Shown here: one piece after another, positions 1 through 10,433 of the stretch
How positions within the stretch are numbered: the first letter of the stretch is position 1
Layout of the letters: each line of letters begins with the position of its first letter
Assembly: GCF_000142805.1 (NCBI RefSeq)
Contig: NC_013083.1
Span: 806,001 to 870,000, forward strand
DNA length: 64,000 nucleotides
Source of the DNA: Lachancea thermotolerans CBS 6340
Taxonomy: Eukaryota; Ascomycota; Saccharomycetes; Saccharomycetales; Saccharomycetaceae
Direction of reading: 5' to 3'
Translations under genes and position numbers: made by a program
Notes under the pieces: model-generated
Database searches by the model: none
What the model saw: the letters and a program-made list of their open reading frames with translations, nothing else
Told to the model about the DNA's origin: nothing

Positions 1-108
1 ACTGAATATGGCTGCACTGGCTGCTTAAGGATCACGATTGGTACTCATGAAGAGAATAGCAAGCTTATCAAGGAATTTGAGAAAAAACTCAAAGAACTTA
101 CCGCATAA
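1..108 (+). CDS. HIS5: HIS5, histidinol-phosphate aminotransferase, C-terminal end only
   Basis: Frame 1 is open from the first base to a TAA at 106-108 and gives 35 residues, including GCLRITIGTHEEN and a charged helical tail. That motif is the C-terminal signature of histidinol-phosphate aminotransferases (class-II PLP aminotransferase fold, histidine biosynthesis). The rest of the gene lies left of the window. The neighbour is NUP159 in convergent orientation with about 55 bp between stops, as HIS5 (YIL116W) and NUP159 (YIL115C) lie in S. cerevisiae. The call rests on a short motif plus synteny. Confidence 0.85.
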   Translation, partial: TEYGCTGCLRITIGTHEENSKLIKEFEKKLKELTA

Positions 109-163
109 ATTTTAAACCTGCTAGCACTTGTTTAAATAAAAGTTCGTCAATTAATATTTTCCT

Positions 164-3100
164 CTATGTATTCTGTAGTCTGTTCATCAATACTTGCCCG
201 ATTTGCTGCTTAGTGTCAAGTTTCAGCTTCAGCTCGCTGATTGGCGCCGTTCGAGTAGCACTATCTGCGTCTGAGAACTTTATTAGACTACGATCCCTAA
301 TCTTCAACTCTGCAACTTCACTTCTCAAGGCTTGGATGGCTTCTAAAAGATCCCCTCTTCGCGAACTGCTCTCAATTAGCCTACTCACGAGGGGTGTCTC
401 TTTCACATCACCCGTGGAGGCTTGAGCCTGCAGAACCCTTAAGGTACCTCCCATGTTGTGAATCAGGTTTTGCACGCTTGAAATCTTACTACGAAGCTTT
501 CGCTGAAATTGGGTCTGGCGGAACGTCAGGCCTCGCTTAAAGGTTTCATTCTGCTCACAAAGGGTTTTCAATTGACAGAAGTATTCTCTTGTCGAAAACT
601 GGTTGCTTTTTAAGGAAACCAAGTCTTTGTCCCGAAGGTTTTCGGCGTCACACATAAGAGACGAGACCTCGGCAAAGGTCGGGCCTCCTTCTTCAAATAA
701 TTCTTTAACAAAAGAGTTTAATACTGATGCCTCTTCTAAACGCCATGTATAGTTCAGGAAAAGCGTTTCGGCTGTTCTAGAAAATGGGTTCTTAGATTGA
801 TCATTGATGAATTCGCCAATATTTTTCAGGTTGCCCTCCAACACTTCAAGTTCGCTACTAACAACGTTGAACGTCGCTTCTATTCTCTTCATTGTTTCAT
901 TCTTTGACAAAGAGGGCTTTTGTAAAAGCTTTGCGCCTATGAAAAAGGTTCCAATCTTTTTTGGTGCATACTGTTGAGCAAGATATTTTTCGTCATTTTC
1001 AAAGGCCTGGACATCTGCGTGGTCGACGGCATTCTTTTCTGTTCCAACTTCTGCGTCGTGTACTTGGCGAAAGGTTTGAGTCTTAGCATCGAAAGTTTCT
1101 GTTGAACTGTTTCCCAAAGCAAAGCGCGGATTCGTGTGAGCGGGCTCGGTTGCATGTTCACTAGAAGTAGGCATCTTGATTTTATCAGTGTTCGTTTTGA
1201 TGTGCTCCAATTCTTCCTTCAAGTCGTCAAGGTCGTCAAAAGACTCGCCCTCGGTGCTTGTTTCGGTCCTTTTACCAGGGTACTCTGTGTCGGGTAAATT
1301 CACCGGAGATTCTTCGCTGACTTCTTTTGAGGCCTCCTTGGAATCCACTTCAGATGAACAATACTCGTCTGTTGTTTCCTTTTGCGAAACTGCAGCGCTA
1401 GGCTTCCAGGTATCACTTTCACCCAATTCGTCGGTTTCTTTGCCACTCAGAGTTTTTCCTTCTCTTAAAACGGCCTCGTTTGCACCCTTTTGATCAAAAG
1501 ATCCTTCACTCTTGTTAAAAGTGGTAGTTGCTTCACTTCCTTCTTCTTTCGCAGCCGATTGATGTTCACTTTTTTTGGAATCTTGAGATTCTTTTCGGTT
1601 AACCTTGCTATCCTTTTCCGTATCGCGCTCACCCAGGGTAGAGCGCCCTAAGTTGTTTGAAGAATTTGTCAATTTAGAATCGGTATTGAGGGATTGCTGT
1701 TTGCCAATGTTCGCGAATGAAAATGCAGGTTTAGGAGATTTTTGCAGGCCTTTGGAGAATTTTGAAAACGCAGAAGCACCAGTTTGCGACGCTTCTGGCT
1801 CTTTTACGGTCATTGACTTGCTGAATGCGTCAGAAAACGAATTCCCGTCAATGTTGGCAACCTTTTTGATTCTTTCCGTAAGAGAACTGAAGTCCGTTTT
1901 GTTGCTTCCCGGTTCAAGCGAGTGTTGTTCTTTTGAAAATTGGTCACTGTTGCCTGAGTCGCCTTCTTTAGTGAGCTTAAGTTGCTCATCATGTTCCGGC
2001 TGAGATTGAGCGTCCTCTGACGATTCCGTGCTGCTTGCATCGTCTCCGGTACTAGTCTCTTTGTCGGAGTTGCTGTCACTATCTTCTGCTTGATGGCTTT
2101 CGTCGTCGTTGGTACTTTCTTCATTGTTAGTAGCACTAGGAACTGGTTGATTCTGGAATTGAGAGAAAGGACTCTGGGACTGTTTGTGCTCTGCTATTTT
2201 GTCATTGAAGTTTGAGAACAGTGAAGAAGCATTGTCTTTTGAGTCGCTTTTGCTAGCTGATGAGTTTACTGAGCTACTGTTGGAAATAGCTGTTTTGCTG
2301 AATAGACTTTTGGAGGGAATACCAAAGCCATGCTCGCTTCCGATCGATGAGGATTCATCAGGCTTAGATTTTAGAGTCTCTTTGCCCTCTGACTCATTTG
2401 ATTCTGGCTTATCAGCAACAGGTTTGTTGATAAATGGCGATGGTCCCGAACTGAGCTTTGAAAAGGGTGAGTCCGTCTTTGCAAAAGCAGAAAAAGCGCC
2501 AAATCCGGACCCTGTAGAATTCTCGGTTCCTGTGACTTGGGGCTTAGATTCGTGGCTACCTATTGAAGTTTGACCAAAAGCTGGAGTTCCGAAAGCGGGA
2601 GCCCCAAAAGCCGGGGCCTTGAAAGCAGGTTGACTAGAGGCAGTATCCTTGCTACCATCTGAATTTATTTGTGGGTTTGATGTCCCAAACTGAAACCCGG
2701 AACCAAACGCTGGCTTCCCGAATGCTGGTTTCCCAAAACTACCAGCACCAGCTGTGCTCATGGAACTGTCAGTAAGAGGCTTCGTGGGTGTCGACTGCCC
2801 GAAGGTTGTGTTACCAAACAATGGCTTGGTTTGAGTGAGCTGACTTGAAGTATCCTTGGCGCCCGAGACTGCTTCGCGATCGGAACCCAACGCTGGTGTC
2901 TTTGATTCAAGAGATTGGGCGGGTTTCGTAGCCGAACTGTCGACAGAAGACTTCCCGAATACGGACTGGCCAAATGCAGGTTGTCCAAAAGACGGTTTTC
3001 CAAAAGCTTGCTGGCCGGCTACAGGCTGTTCGAGTGAAGGTTTCCCAAAAGCGGTCTGGCCGAAAGAAGGCTGACCAAATGTAGACTTTTCAGATGCAGA

Positions 3101-4777
3101 TTGCCCGAATGAAGATTGCCCAAAAGATGGCTGCCCGAAGGAAGATTGCCCAAGGGAAGATTTTCCGAAGGAAGTTTGCCCGTAGGAGGATTGGCCGAAA
3201 GAAGACTGTCCCGAAGATGATTGCCCAAATGATGGCTGCCCAAAAGAGGGTTTACCAAATGATGATTGCTCTGAAGCGAGTTGGCCAGTAAATGGAGATG
3301 ACTTTTGCTGCCCTTCAAAAGGTTGCGGAGAGCTCGATTTGATGCTTGGCGAGCTGGGTTGAGCAGTGATACTAGAATCATCTGAGCCAGATATTTCTAT
3401 GCTAGTACCTGTTGAACTGTCAGTGGGAGGACGCGAACCGCCTGAGGTTTCCGACGACCCAGTTTCTTTGTCTGTCGAGGTTTTTAGTTTTATACTTAGC
3501 ATTTCTTCGGAGGCCTTCCATTCACTTTGTAATGCATTAAAAGCGCCCTCGGCTGTAAACTCGTTTTTCTTAATGCCTGAAGAATTGAACAAGGCGAAAA
3601 CCAATAATTCACCTTCGCTATTCAAAACAAAAACTATGGGCAGATTATTGCTGACATTGACACCTTGACAGGGTTCTGCAACTTGTAGCTCGGAGGTTAG
3701 GTCAACTGCCATCCCAACTGGGTTAGTATCGTTATCGGTGTCTTGGTTTATAGGCAGAACGGCCCGATCGCTATCTTGATTAGGCTGTATAACCGCATTG
3801 TCATCAAGCAGAGTAAGCTCAGAAGAGGCAGCCGAAGAGATGACGTATAAGTGGGGGAGAGAGGGCATCAGTTGGTTAAGAGAGATTCGATAATAGTTTG
3901 GAGTCCTGAGGACGCTTCCAAATGCAGGAGCAATGTCAAAACTCTCTTGAAATTTCGCTTCGTTATTTCCAGTCAAAGTGACTAGAAACATCCTGTGATC
4001 ATACATTACATCCTCGTCACTTTCTGTTACAGGATTGCCAAATACAACCAAATAGCGTAGTTCTGACAATACCTCGATTGCGAGGGGTACACACTCTTCA
4101 GAAATCTGTTCCAATACGTCGTCTGGAGGTGTGAGAGTTTTTGGTGATTGTTCTTGGAAATCCTTGTGAATTTCTATAGTGCCATCTCCATGCATGAGCA
4201 CATACTGGTTATGGCCGACATCGAAATCAGTTATGTCGTTAGCAATAACCGAGCTTGCACCAGAAATTTCAACTTGATAAAGCTGGTTTGAAGCTTGCAC
4301 TAGGAGGATTTGCAAGTCTGGCGAAAGAGGTTTCACTGATGTCACAGTCAATTCCTGAGATGTGGGTAGCGAGATATTGAGAGAGCTCCACTCCTTTTGA
4401 GATACATCAAATCGAAACAGCCCAAAGTCCTTAGTAATGCAAAGAGCAGCAGTTCCTGCTGAGTTGAATCCGACGTATACCACGCATTCAAGATCTTTTT
4501 CACTTAGGAACTGCAACTGTCTGGGCTCTTCTGAAGCGTCGGCATCAGTCCCCGCTGCATCAGGAAGCTGACTTCTGAGGTTATGGAGGGTGCCGACGAC
4601 GACCTTTTGGTTTGTTGCTGCCGCATATAGCTTAGAGATGTTCGATATCGCTAAATTTTGAAGTTTGGAGAAAGGTAGTTGCTCCTCGTAACTTGGAAGG
4701 ATATCAATCTTACCAAGCGGTTTAAAGCCAAAGTCTTCGGACGTGGCGGTAGGCAGCTCGTCCCCTAAGACTGACAT
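164..4777 (-). CDS. NUP159: NUP159, cytoplasmic FG nucleoporin
   Basis: Encodes 1537 aa (S. cerevisiae Nup159 has 1460). It belongs to the Nup82-Nsp1-Nup159 complex on the cytoplasmic face of the nuclear pore and recruits Dbp5 for mRNA export. Residues 1 to about 380 match the N-terminal beta-propeller, beginning MSVLGDELPTATSEDFGF. About 490-740 is an FG-repeat region built of FGQ.S and FGKP units. An acidic, Ser-rich linker follows. A dynein-light-chain (Dyn2) binding region lies near 1225-1260 and a coiled-coil C-terminus runs from about 1300 to the end. The frame stays open to an ATG at 4963, 62 codons upstream, but that extension is not like the family, so I chose the ATG at 4775-4777. 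Only one clean QT motif (residues 1234-1235) remains in the Dyn2 region. Confidence 0.95.
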   Translation of the reverse strand: MSVLGDELPTATSEDFGFKPLGKIDILPSYEEQLPFSKLQNLAISNISKLYAAATNQKVVVGTLHNLRSQLPDAAGTDADASEEPRQLQFLSEKDLECVVYVGFNSAGTAALCITKDFGLFRFDVSQKEWSSLNISLPTSQELTVTSVKPLSPDLQILLVQASNQLYQVEISGASSVIANDITDFDVGHNQYVLMHGDGTIEIHKDFQEQSPKTLTPPDDVLEQISEECVPLAIEVLSELRYLVVFGNPVTESDEDVMYDHRMFLVTLTGNNEAKFQESFDIAPAFGSVLRTPNYYRISLNQLMPSLPHLYVISSAASSELTLLDDNAVIQPNQDSDRAVLPINQDTDNDTNPVGMAVDLTSELQVAEPCQGVNVSNNLPIVFVLNSEGELLVFALFNSSGIKKNEFTAEGAFNALQSEWKASEEMLSIKLKTSTDKETGSSETSGGSRPPTDSSTGTSIEISGSDDSSITAQPSSPSIKSSSPQPFEGQQKSSPFTGQLASEQSSFGKPSFGQPSFGQSSSGQSSFGQSSYGQTSFGKSSLGQSSFGQPSFGQSSFGQSASEKSTFGQPSFGQTAFGKPSLEQPVAGQQAFGKPSFGQPAFGQSVFGKSSVDSSATKPAQSLESKTPALGSDREAVSGAKDTSSQLTQTKPLFGNTTFGQSTPTKPLTDSSMSTAGAGSFGKPAFGKPAFGSGFQFGTSNPQINSDGSKDTASSQPAFKAPAFGAPAFGTPAFGQTSIGSHESKPQVTGTENSTGSGFGAFSAFAKTDSPFSKLSSGPSPFINKPVADKPESNESEGKETLKSKPDESSSIGSEHGFGIPSKSLFSKTAISNSSSVNSSASKSDSKDNASSLFSNFNDKIAEHKQSQSPFSQFQNQPVPSATNNEESTNDDESHQAEDSDSNSDKETSTGDDASSTESSEDAQSQPEHDEQLKLTKEGDSGNSDQFSKEQHSLEPGSNKTDFSSLTERIKKVANIDGNSFSDAFSKSMTVKEPEASQTGASAFSKFSKGLQKSPKPAFSFANIGKQQSLNTDSKLTNSSNNLGRSTLGERDTEKDSKVNRKESQDSKKSEHQSAAKEEGSEATTTFNKSEGSFDQKGANEAVLREGKTLSGKETDELGESDTWKPSAAVSQKETTDEYCSSEVDSKEASKEVSEESPVNLPDTEYPGKRTETSTEGESFDDLDDLKEELEHIKTNTDKIKMPTSSEHATEPAHTNPRFALGNSSTETFDAKTQTFRQVHDAEVGTEKNAVDHADVQAFENDEKYLAQQYAPKKIGTFFIGAKLLQKPSLSKNETMKRIEATFNVVSSELEVLEGNLKNIGEFINDQSKNPFSRTAETLFLNYTWRLEEASVLNSFVKELFEEGGPTFAEVSSLMCDAENLRDKDLVSLKSNQFSTREYFCQLKTLCEQNETFKRGLTFRQTQFQRKLRSKISSVQNLIHNMGGTLRVLQAQASTGDVKETPLVSRLIESSSRRGDLLEAIQALRSEVAELKIRDRSLIKFSDADSATRTAPISELKLKLDTKQQIGQVLMNRLQNT
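2945..3295 (-). repeat. FG pentapeptide repeat array within NUP159
   Basis: About 350 bp of imperfect 15-bp units encodes repeats of the type F-G-Q-S/P-S and F-G-K-P/S-S. It is the densest part of the FG domain that contacts transport receptors. A looser continuation with PAFG and FGKPAFG units reaches about position 2570. Unit number is expected to vary between strains because of slippage. Confidence 0.85.
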
Positions 4778-5055
4778 TAGAGTGCAAAGATCCGGCCTTA
4801 GATTTTCCTTTTTGTATTGGTGATGAGATGCAATTACTTTGTTGTGGGAGTTAAAGAAAAAGATCAGCCGTAGAGCGCGAGGAGGGGTACACGCGCACAG
4901 ACAGAGGATGAATAACGGTTGAATATATACAGGACAAACCCTGGTGGGGAGGCATCTCCTCATACAATGGTTTCTGTTATTTAGTAGACATTAAACTAAT
5001 ATGTGAAAAGGCCTCGCTGGGGGAGTGAACCGCTGAGGCACGAGTCACGATGCTC

Positions 5056-5901
5056 TTAAGCAGAGAAGGATAGGGACCAGCCAAGCTTGTGAACGGGCTC
5101 AGACAACTTTAGAGCGTCGAAAGAGGCACCAACACCCAGGTCGACGCCGGGTCTCAAGGCCTGCTTGTAAGCCAGAGCGACGATACCAGAGTCGGCAACC
5201 TTTGCCTTGACCTGGGAGGTAGCGTCCAAGGTGTACTTGGAAGCAAACTCGATGTTGACGTTGGAGCCAGCCTGTGGGTTCAAAACAGCCTTGGCACCGA
5301 CGTCGAGCAATGGGCTGACCTTCTGGAAGAAAGAGGCGGTGGTCAATTGAGCGTTGTTGATGGACAGAGCAACGGAGTAGGCGCCAGCGGAGTAGCCGAG
5401 GGCGACAGCGTAACGGGAGACAGCGGCGGCCGCGATGTCGTAACCGACCTCGGCACCACCAACAAAGCCCTCGTGGGCCAGGGTCAAGTCACCCACGAAA
5501 GATGGGCCCTTCAACAAGTCGAAGGCACCTCTGGCGGTGAAGAATGGCTGGATGAAGCTGAGGTTCAGCTTGGCGGCCTTGGAGGCGCCTGGCACGAAGG
5601 TGGTGGCGAGCTCGGACTTGAGGCCTGGGGTCAGCTCGGCCAGCTCGATCTTGGTATCCAGAGCGTTGGCGGAGGACCAGCCCTGGGTCAGGGTCAGACC
5701 GGTAGCCTTGTCGGTGACCTTGGCCTCGACGTTGGCGGCGATGGCGTTGTCCTTTGGTGAGCTCTTACCCTTCACGGCGAACGCGACACCGTTGGGAGCG
5801 GTGGTCTTGATGTCCACGGCGGCGGGGGTGCCGTGATAGAAGTCGCGGTTCAACAGACCGTTGATGTCCTTGGAAATGTCGCTAAAGAAAGGGGGAGCCA
5901 T
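5056..5901 (-). CDS. POR1: POR1/POR2, mitochondrial outer membrane porin (VDAC)
   Basis: Encodes 281 aa, the usual length for yeast VDAC (283 aa), and forms the beta-barrel metabolite channel of the mitochondrial outer membrane. The N-terminus MAPPFFSDISKDINGLLNRD is the conserved N-terminal helix. The rest alternates polar and hydrophobic residues like beta-strands, and a VKAKVADSG segment precedes the C-terminal strands. It is the single ortholog of the POR1/POR2 pair. The coding sequence is GC-rich and looks codon-optimised, consistent with high expression. A minus-strand TATA box (CTTATATA on the plus strand, 5985-5992) lies about 84 bp upstream of the ATG, and two CCAAT boxes lie further up. 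Confidence 0.97.
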   Translation of the reverse strand: MAPPFFSDISKDINGLLNRDFYHGTPAAVDIKTTAPNGVAFAVKGKSSPKDNAIAANVEAKVTDKATGLTLTQGWSSANALDTKIELAELTPGLKSELATTFVPGASKAAKLNLSFIQPFFTARGAFDLLKGPSFVGDLTLAHEGFVGGAEVGYDIAAAAVSRYAVALGYSAGAYSVALSINNAQLTTASFFQKVSPLLDVGAKAVLNPQAGSNVNIEFASKYTLDATSQVKAKVADSGIVALAYKQALRPGVDLGVGASFDALKLSEPVHKLGWSLSFSA

Positions 5902-7510
5902 GGTGCTTGTGTAGGGCGAAGAATGCTTTGTGCGTGCGGGTCAGGCGTGGCTTGTGTCCGGGCCTGTGCCCACAACCCGATCCCCTTATATACGTGTTTT
6001 CGTCGATTTTTTTTCCCAAGCTTTGTGTATACGTGCGCAAGGCCAATTGTTGAGTAATATGCGATCCACTGCCATGTGCGTGCGCCAGCGTGTCCGCGTA
6101 CCACAGCGCACGCCGCGCACCTCCCGCTGCGAGTGCGCAGCGACCGCGATGTATGCAATACACCAATGCAACAGACCAATGGGAGGAACGCGTTTGTGGC
6201 TTCTGGAGGGCATGACCGAGAGCGGTGAGCTCATTCGAAGCGATCCCAGCGTGCCGGCACAGACAATTCCGCGATCGGCTCCGCTGCGCGAACTTCTCCG
6301 TGGCCCAGACTGGGGCTCTGACCACGTGACTGACCCTGGCCTTTCGTCACCCCGTACCTCGCGATGCCCATATGTCGTTCATGGTGACTTCGCCTCCCGT
6401 TCCTAGCGCATTCGCCCGCCAATGCGGAGGCGTGTACACAAAAGCGGGTTTCCCAGGTTGCTATTGGAGCCGACTCACTGCTAGGGGCTTCGACTGAGCC
6501 GCCTGCGTCTCAACAGAGCACACTTCGCTGCAGACGGCGCCGTGACCATTCTAGAATTCGGCCGGCACTGATGATGAAGCTGCGGGGTTAGCGAATCAAC
6601 TACGTCTCCCTTTGGCGCAAGACCCGCTGTATTTATACGTTTTTTGGAAGGGGGCGGCTGTAGGTCGAATTTAGTGCGGCGGGGGCAGCGGACAGCGGGG
6701 CAGCGCAGCATTACGTAGTCCTTCAATGCTCGAGGCGCGCGTCCCCAATGGCGCAAGCTATTACTGAGCAAGCGGCGCACTCTACGGACCAGCTATACCA
6801 AGTGCACAGGGTGAGAATGACCGGGTGCATCTATCACGTTTCACGATGAGAACCCGAGCGCATGCTGTGTAATTAGCCGCCGATGTTTGTCATGATGTAC
6901 GTCTGTTTTGTTCGTATGATACGACCTCGTGTGATAAGACTTGGCGGGCAGGGAACCCTGTGCCGAGCCTAGAATATTCTGCTAGATCATGATTTTGTGG
7001 GTGGCCCGCGTCGCGTTAAACGACAAGCCCAAAGCCAAGCATTCGTCGCTAGTTAACAGACGCAGCTGATTGCTCGAAGCTCGATGTGCATTTCCGCTTC
7101 TCAGCACGCCGGCGTCCGGTACTCGTCTGGCCGAGAAAGAGCGCCTGTATAGCGCAGTTTTATCCGCCCCCCGCCGCGCCCACCACGGCGTGATGCGCCT
7201 GCAGACGGTCTTGGTCACGTGCCCGCCTTCTAGACGGGCATGCGTTTTGCTATGTAGTTGTTATCGCATTGGCGACAGTCCGGCGCGCAAGCCAAGTCTT
7301 TCCCGAAAGTTCTGCAATAGCGCTTCGTCTTTCCGCCGCGGTCAGGCTTCGGTTCGCTACACGCTCTGTTCCTGCTCTTTCTGTTACAAGATTTCCGCTC
7401 TTCTCATCTTCGTCCGTGTCAAGGTCCACGAGCTCCAACATTAGAAATCCATCCGTAGAAATAAAGGTCCCTCCGGTTGCTAACACTCCAAGGCGACAAC
7501 GCGCACCAGA
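5902..7510. promoter_or_regulatory. Divergent intergenic region POR1/VAC7
   Basis: A GC-rich 1.6-kb stretch without a convincing gene. The short open frames here overlap one another on both strands and match nothing I recognise. It holds the POR1 TATA box (5985-5992), two CCAAT boxes (6163-6167 and 6176-6180) that could bind the Hap2/3/4/5 complex expected at a porin gene, and two Cbf1-like E-boxes with CACGTG cores (6323-6328 and GTCACGTG at 7214-7221). The binding assignments are inferred from consensus only. Confidence 0.6.
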
Positions 7511-9556
7511 ATGAGCACCGAAGATGACAAGCGCATGATAGTCGAAACGGAGACGGTGCAAACGCCTGCGCAGAACCTCCTGCCGGTGCAGTCCGAGGAT
7601 AAAGCCGAAGACGAGGCCACGAGCATCATAACGCAGGGAGACGGGCCTGCAAACCTGATCGACCACAATCCGCTGTCCATCCACAACGGCAGCGGCGCGA
7701 TCCGCAACAAGAAGTCGAGCCTGCTGATAGACTCGTTTCTGGGCAAAGAGGCGACGCCGTCGAGCACGGGGCTCGCAAGCACACAAGGAACGGCCAAACC
7801 GGCCGTGCAGAGCACGTCGCATTCGAAGCCCTCTCACAAAGAGCTGCTGGAAGAGTCGCAGCCTCGTCTTGGCGTTCCAGAGGATCACAAGCCGGAGGCG
7901 CTTAGTCCTCGCGCGTCAGGCCCCATAGAGCATGCAGAGGACGGCACGGCGCGCAGAGCGCGCGATCCCCCCAATAAGGCGGACTTTTTCGCCGCAAGAC
8001 TGGCCTCTGCTGTTGGTGAAAATGAAATAAGCGACTCGGAAGAGACCTTTGTGTACGAGTCCACTGCCAACTCGACGAACAATGCAGCGCCTGGCGAGTC
8101 GCGTGCCTACGGCATCCCCGCAAAAATGAGCGCGCCCCTGCTGAATCACAACACCCCAAACGCATCGACTTCGAAACTTCTCAACCGCGCGAAAGCCACC
8201 CGCCACACCAGCATTGCCGCCATACCGCCCGCGCAGCCCTCGGAGCAATCTGACGATCTGCATAGCTTGCGCTACGTCAACCGCGCCAATCCGCAGGAGA
8301 TTCGCTCCGTAAGGTCATACACTACCATGCCACGCTCCCCAGGCAAAAGGCTCTCGTTAATATCTTTGGCCCAGAACGGCGGGGCCTCGGCGCCGCGCAA
8401 GACGTCTCGGCTGGCGTCCAGTAACTCTAACGCCAATGCCCGTCGCAAGGTTTCGCAAAAAAGGCAGCTAAGAACAACGGCATCCAAGATATTTGACGCA
8501 CACGGCGCCTCACTGCGGCGGTATTCAGGTGTCCCAGATGATGTGAACCTTGAAGACTACATTGAACAGACGGGAGGCGAGTTAACGCCCAAAAAGTTTG
8601 CCTATCATTCCGATTCCGAGTTCGAAGACGAGCCAGTGAGCTACACTCAGAACGCAGACAACGAAGAAGAAGATAATCATTCGATGTTTTATTACTCGCA
8701 TCCCAAAAATGATTTAGAGGCGCGTCACGTACTCTCCGACTATGATGAGGCAGAAGAAGGAGGTCATCCCGTGCAAGGTCAGCATTTAGGATACCAGCCG
8801 GAGCTTGACTATTACGCTGACAACTATTATTTACAGCCCACAGAGGCAACCGCCCTCAAAAAAAAACCATCGCATTACAACGGCTATTCTCCGCACAACT
8901 TTTATACCACGAAAACAAACTGGGCACGGTTTCGAAATTTTGTCTATTTCGCCTTTGTGGTGTCATTTCTGCTAACTCTAGGCTTCATTTCAGGTTTCCT
9001 ACTCGCAACAAACAAGGAGCTGCACGATCTGCAACTTTCGAAAATCACGTCTGTGTTGGTTAGCGCCGACGAGTTGGTCTTTGACGTTATTGCGACAGCT
9101 TTCAATCCAGGGTTCTTTACAGTTGAAATTCAAAAGGTGGAATTGGATATATTCGCAAAAACATCACACCTAGACCCAGATGGTGGCGCCTTAGGGACCC
9201 CCTATGAGACTATTTTACTAGGCACCGTCGAAAACTTGGAGAACTCTTTGCAATTTCAGGGCGGCTTTTTCCGGAGAAACTATGACCATTCCAAGTCAAG
9301 CGTTAAATTGATTCATCCGGGAAGCGTTGACGAAGAAGGTCGTGATGACGCTCGGCCCCATAAAGAAAACATAGAGGACGGAATCGCCAAATGGCGGCAG
9401 CTAATTCATTACGAGTTTGACCTTATTGTGCGAGGCAACATGTATTATAAAATGCCTTTTTTCAACAGCGAAAAAAGTGTGGGCGTACAATGCGTCACTT
9501 TGGTAAACCCATACAAGGGCGGCAACGGGAACGAGCTATTAGGGAATGAAGCATGA
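7511..9556 (+). CDS. VAC7: VAC7, vacuolar membrane regulator of PI(3,5)P2 synthesis
   Basis: Encodes 681 aa. Residues 1 to about 470 are low-complexity, polar and probably disordered. One transmembrane segment lies at about 477-499, with the conserved flank GFLLATNKELHDL. A C-terminal domain of about 180 aa contains FDVIATAFNPGFFTVEI and DIFAKTSHL, typical of the Vac7/Tag1 family (LEA-2-like, related to TMEM106B). Vac7 works with Fab1, Vac14 and Fig4 on the vacuole membrane, with the N-terminus cytosolic. The place between porin and MSG5/SDP1 matches YNL054W. The protein is much shorter than S. cerevisiae Vac7 (about 1165 aa), and the missing length is all in the disordered N-terminus. The alternative is the paralog Tag1, but synteny favours VAC7. 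Confidence 0.9.
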   Translation: MSTEDDKRMIVETETVQTPAQNLLPVQSEDKAEDEATSIITQGDGPANLIDHNPLSIHNGSGAIRNKKSSLLIDSFLGKEATPSSTGLASTQGTAKPAVQSTSHSKPSHKELLEESQPRLGVPEDHKPEALSPRASGPIEHAEDGTARRARDPPNKADFFAARLASAVGENEISDSEETFVYESTANSTNNAAPGESRAYGIPAKMSAPLLNHNTPNASTSKLLNRAKATRHTSIAAIPPAQPSEQSDDLHSLRYVNRANPQEIRSVRSYTTMPRSPGKRLSLISLAQNGGASAPRKTSRLASSNSNANARRKVSQKRQLRTTASKIFDAHGASLRRYSGVPDDVNLEDYIEQTGGELTPKKFAYHSDSEFEDEPVSYTQNADNEEEDNHSMFYYSHPKNDLEARHVLSDYDEAEEGGHPVQGQHLGYQPELDYYADNYYLQPTEATALKKKPSHYNGYSPHNFYTTKTNWARFRNFVYFAFVVSFLLTLGFISGFLLATNKELHDLQLSKITSVLVSADELVFDVIATAFNPGFFTVEIQKVELDIFAKTSHLDPDGGALGTPYETILLGTVENLENSLQFQGGFFRRNYDHSKSSVKLIHPGSVDEEGRDDARPHKENIEDGIAKWRQLIHYEFDLIVRGNMYYKMPFFNSEKSVGVQCVTLVNPYKGGNGNELLGNEA

Positions 9557-10433
9557 TTTATACTAGAGTTATTTAACGTAGCATCACAAAGCAATACCAG
9601 GAACGGATCAATAACATTTACCATGCGAACCGAATATGCGGTTTTCTCGTCCAACATTCTTTCGGTGAGACAATAGTCAGGATATTTGCGGAATTATCAA
9701 TTGTAGGACAAAAACTTTAATTTCATAAGATAATGGAGAAAGCCTAACCTAAGGTCGCTAGTGATGCAAACTCGTCAACAAAGGGCTTGTCCACTCAACT
9801 TATTGTCTTAGCCGGCAAAACCTCTTATGTCAAGCTGCATCTCGAGTACTGATCAAACTTCAGCATGTGACTTACGCAGTACTATCGTCAAAGCCAATCG
9901 TACCAAAAGCGGTCAAGGCTGTCGATTTCGAAAGATGACGGTCCAAGATGCCGAACCAAAGTTACAACACACATGCACTCTTTTACGGGGCCTGAGATAG
10001 AAGCCCATAATATTTCAGAGAATATATCACTATACACGCATCCATATCTCATCCAATTTTGGGGTAGGAGAAGTGCCCAACAAGATCCTACAAGTGTTGG
10101 TGAGTGAGTGCGTAGCTCATGGTCTGGGCCTCTTTAGGACCTGACAGGTGACTATAGATTCACCTTTGTGGATATGTTATCATCACTTTGTACGCATATG
10201 TACATACTTGGTCTCTGTGTTACTTTTTCTATCAAGAATAAATACATGAAACGCACATCTATAATTGAATATACAAATAAGAATCTAACGTTTTCCGACT
10301 TTATTCTATTATAGCAGAGGAGCGCCCCGTGGCATACAGAGCTGGCTTTGGAAGCTACTTAGAAAATTCAAATTTGCAATCGAAATCACCCTAGATTAGC
10401 AGAAACCATATAGTGGTTGCGAAAAGCTCCAGA
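9557..10433. other. Intergenic region VAC7 to MSG5/SDP1
   Basis: About 880 bp holding the VAC7 3' end and the MSG5/SDP1 promoter. It has AT-rich patches such as 10240-10300 but no open frame of note, no tRNA-like boxes and no repeat that I can see. Confidence 0.6.
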
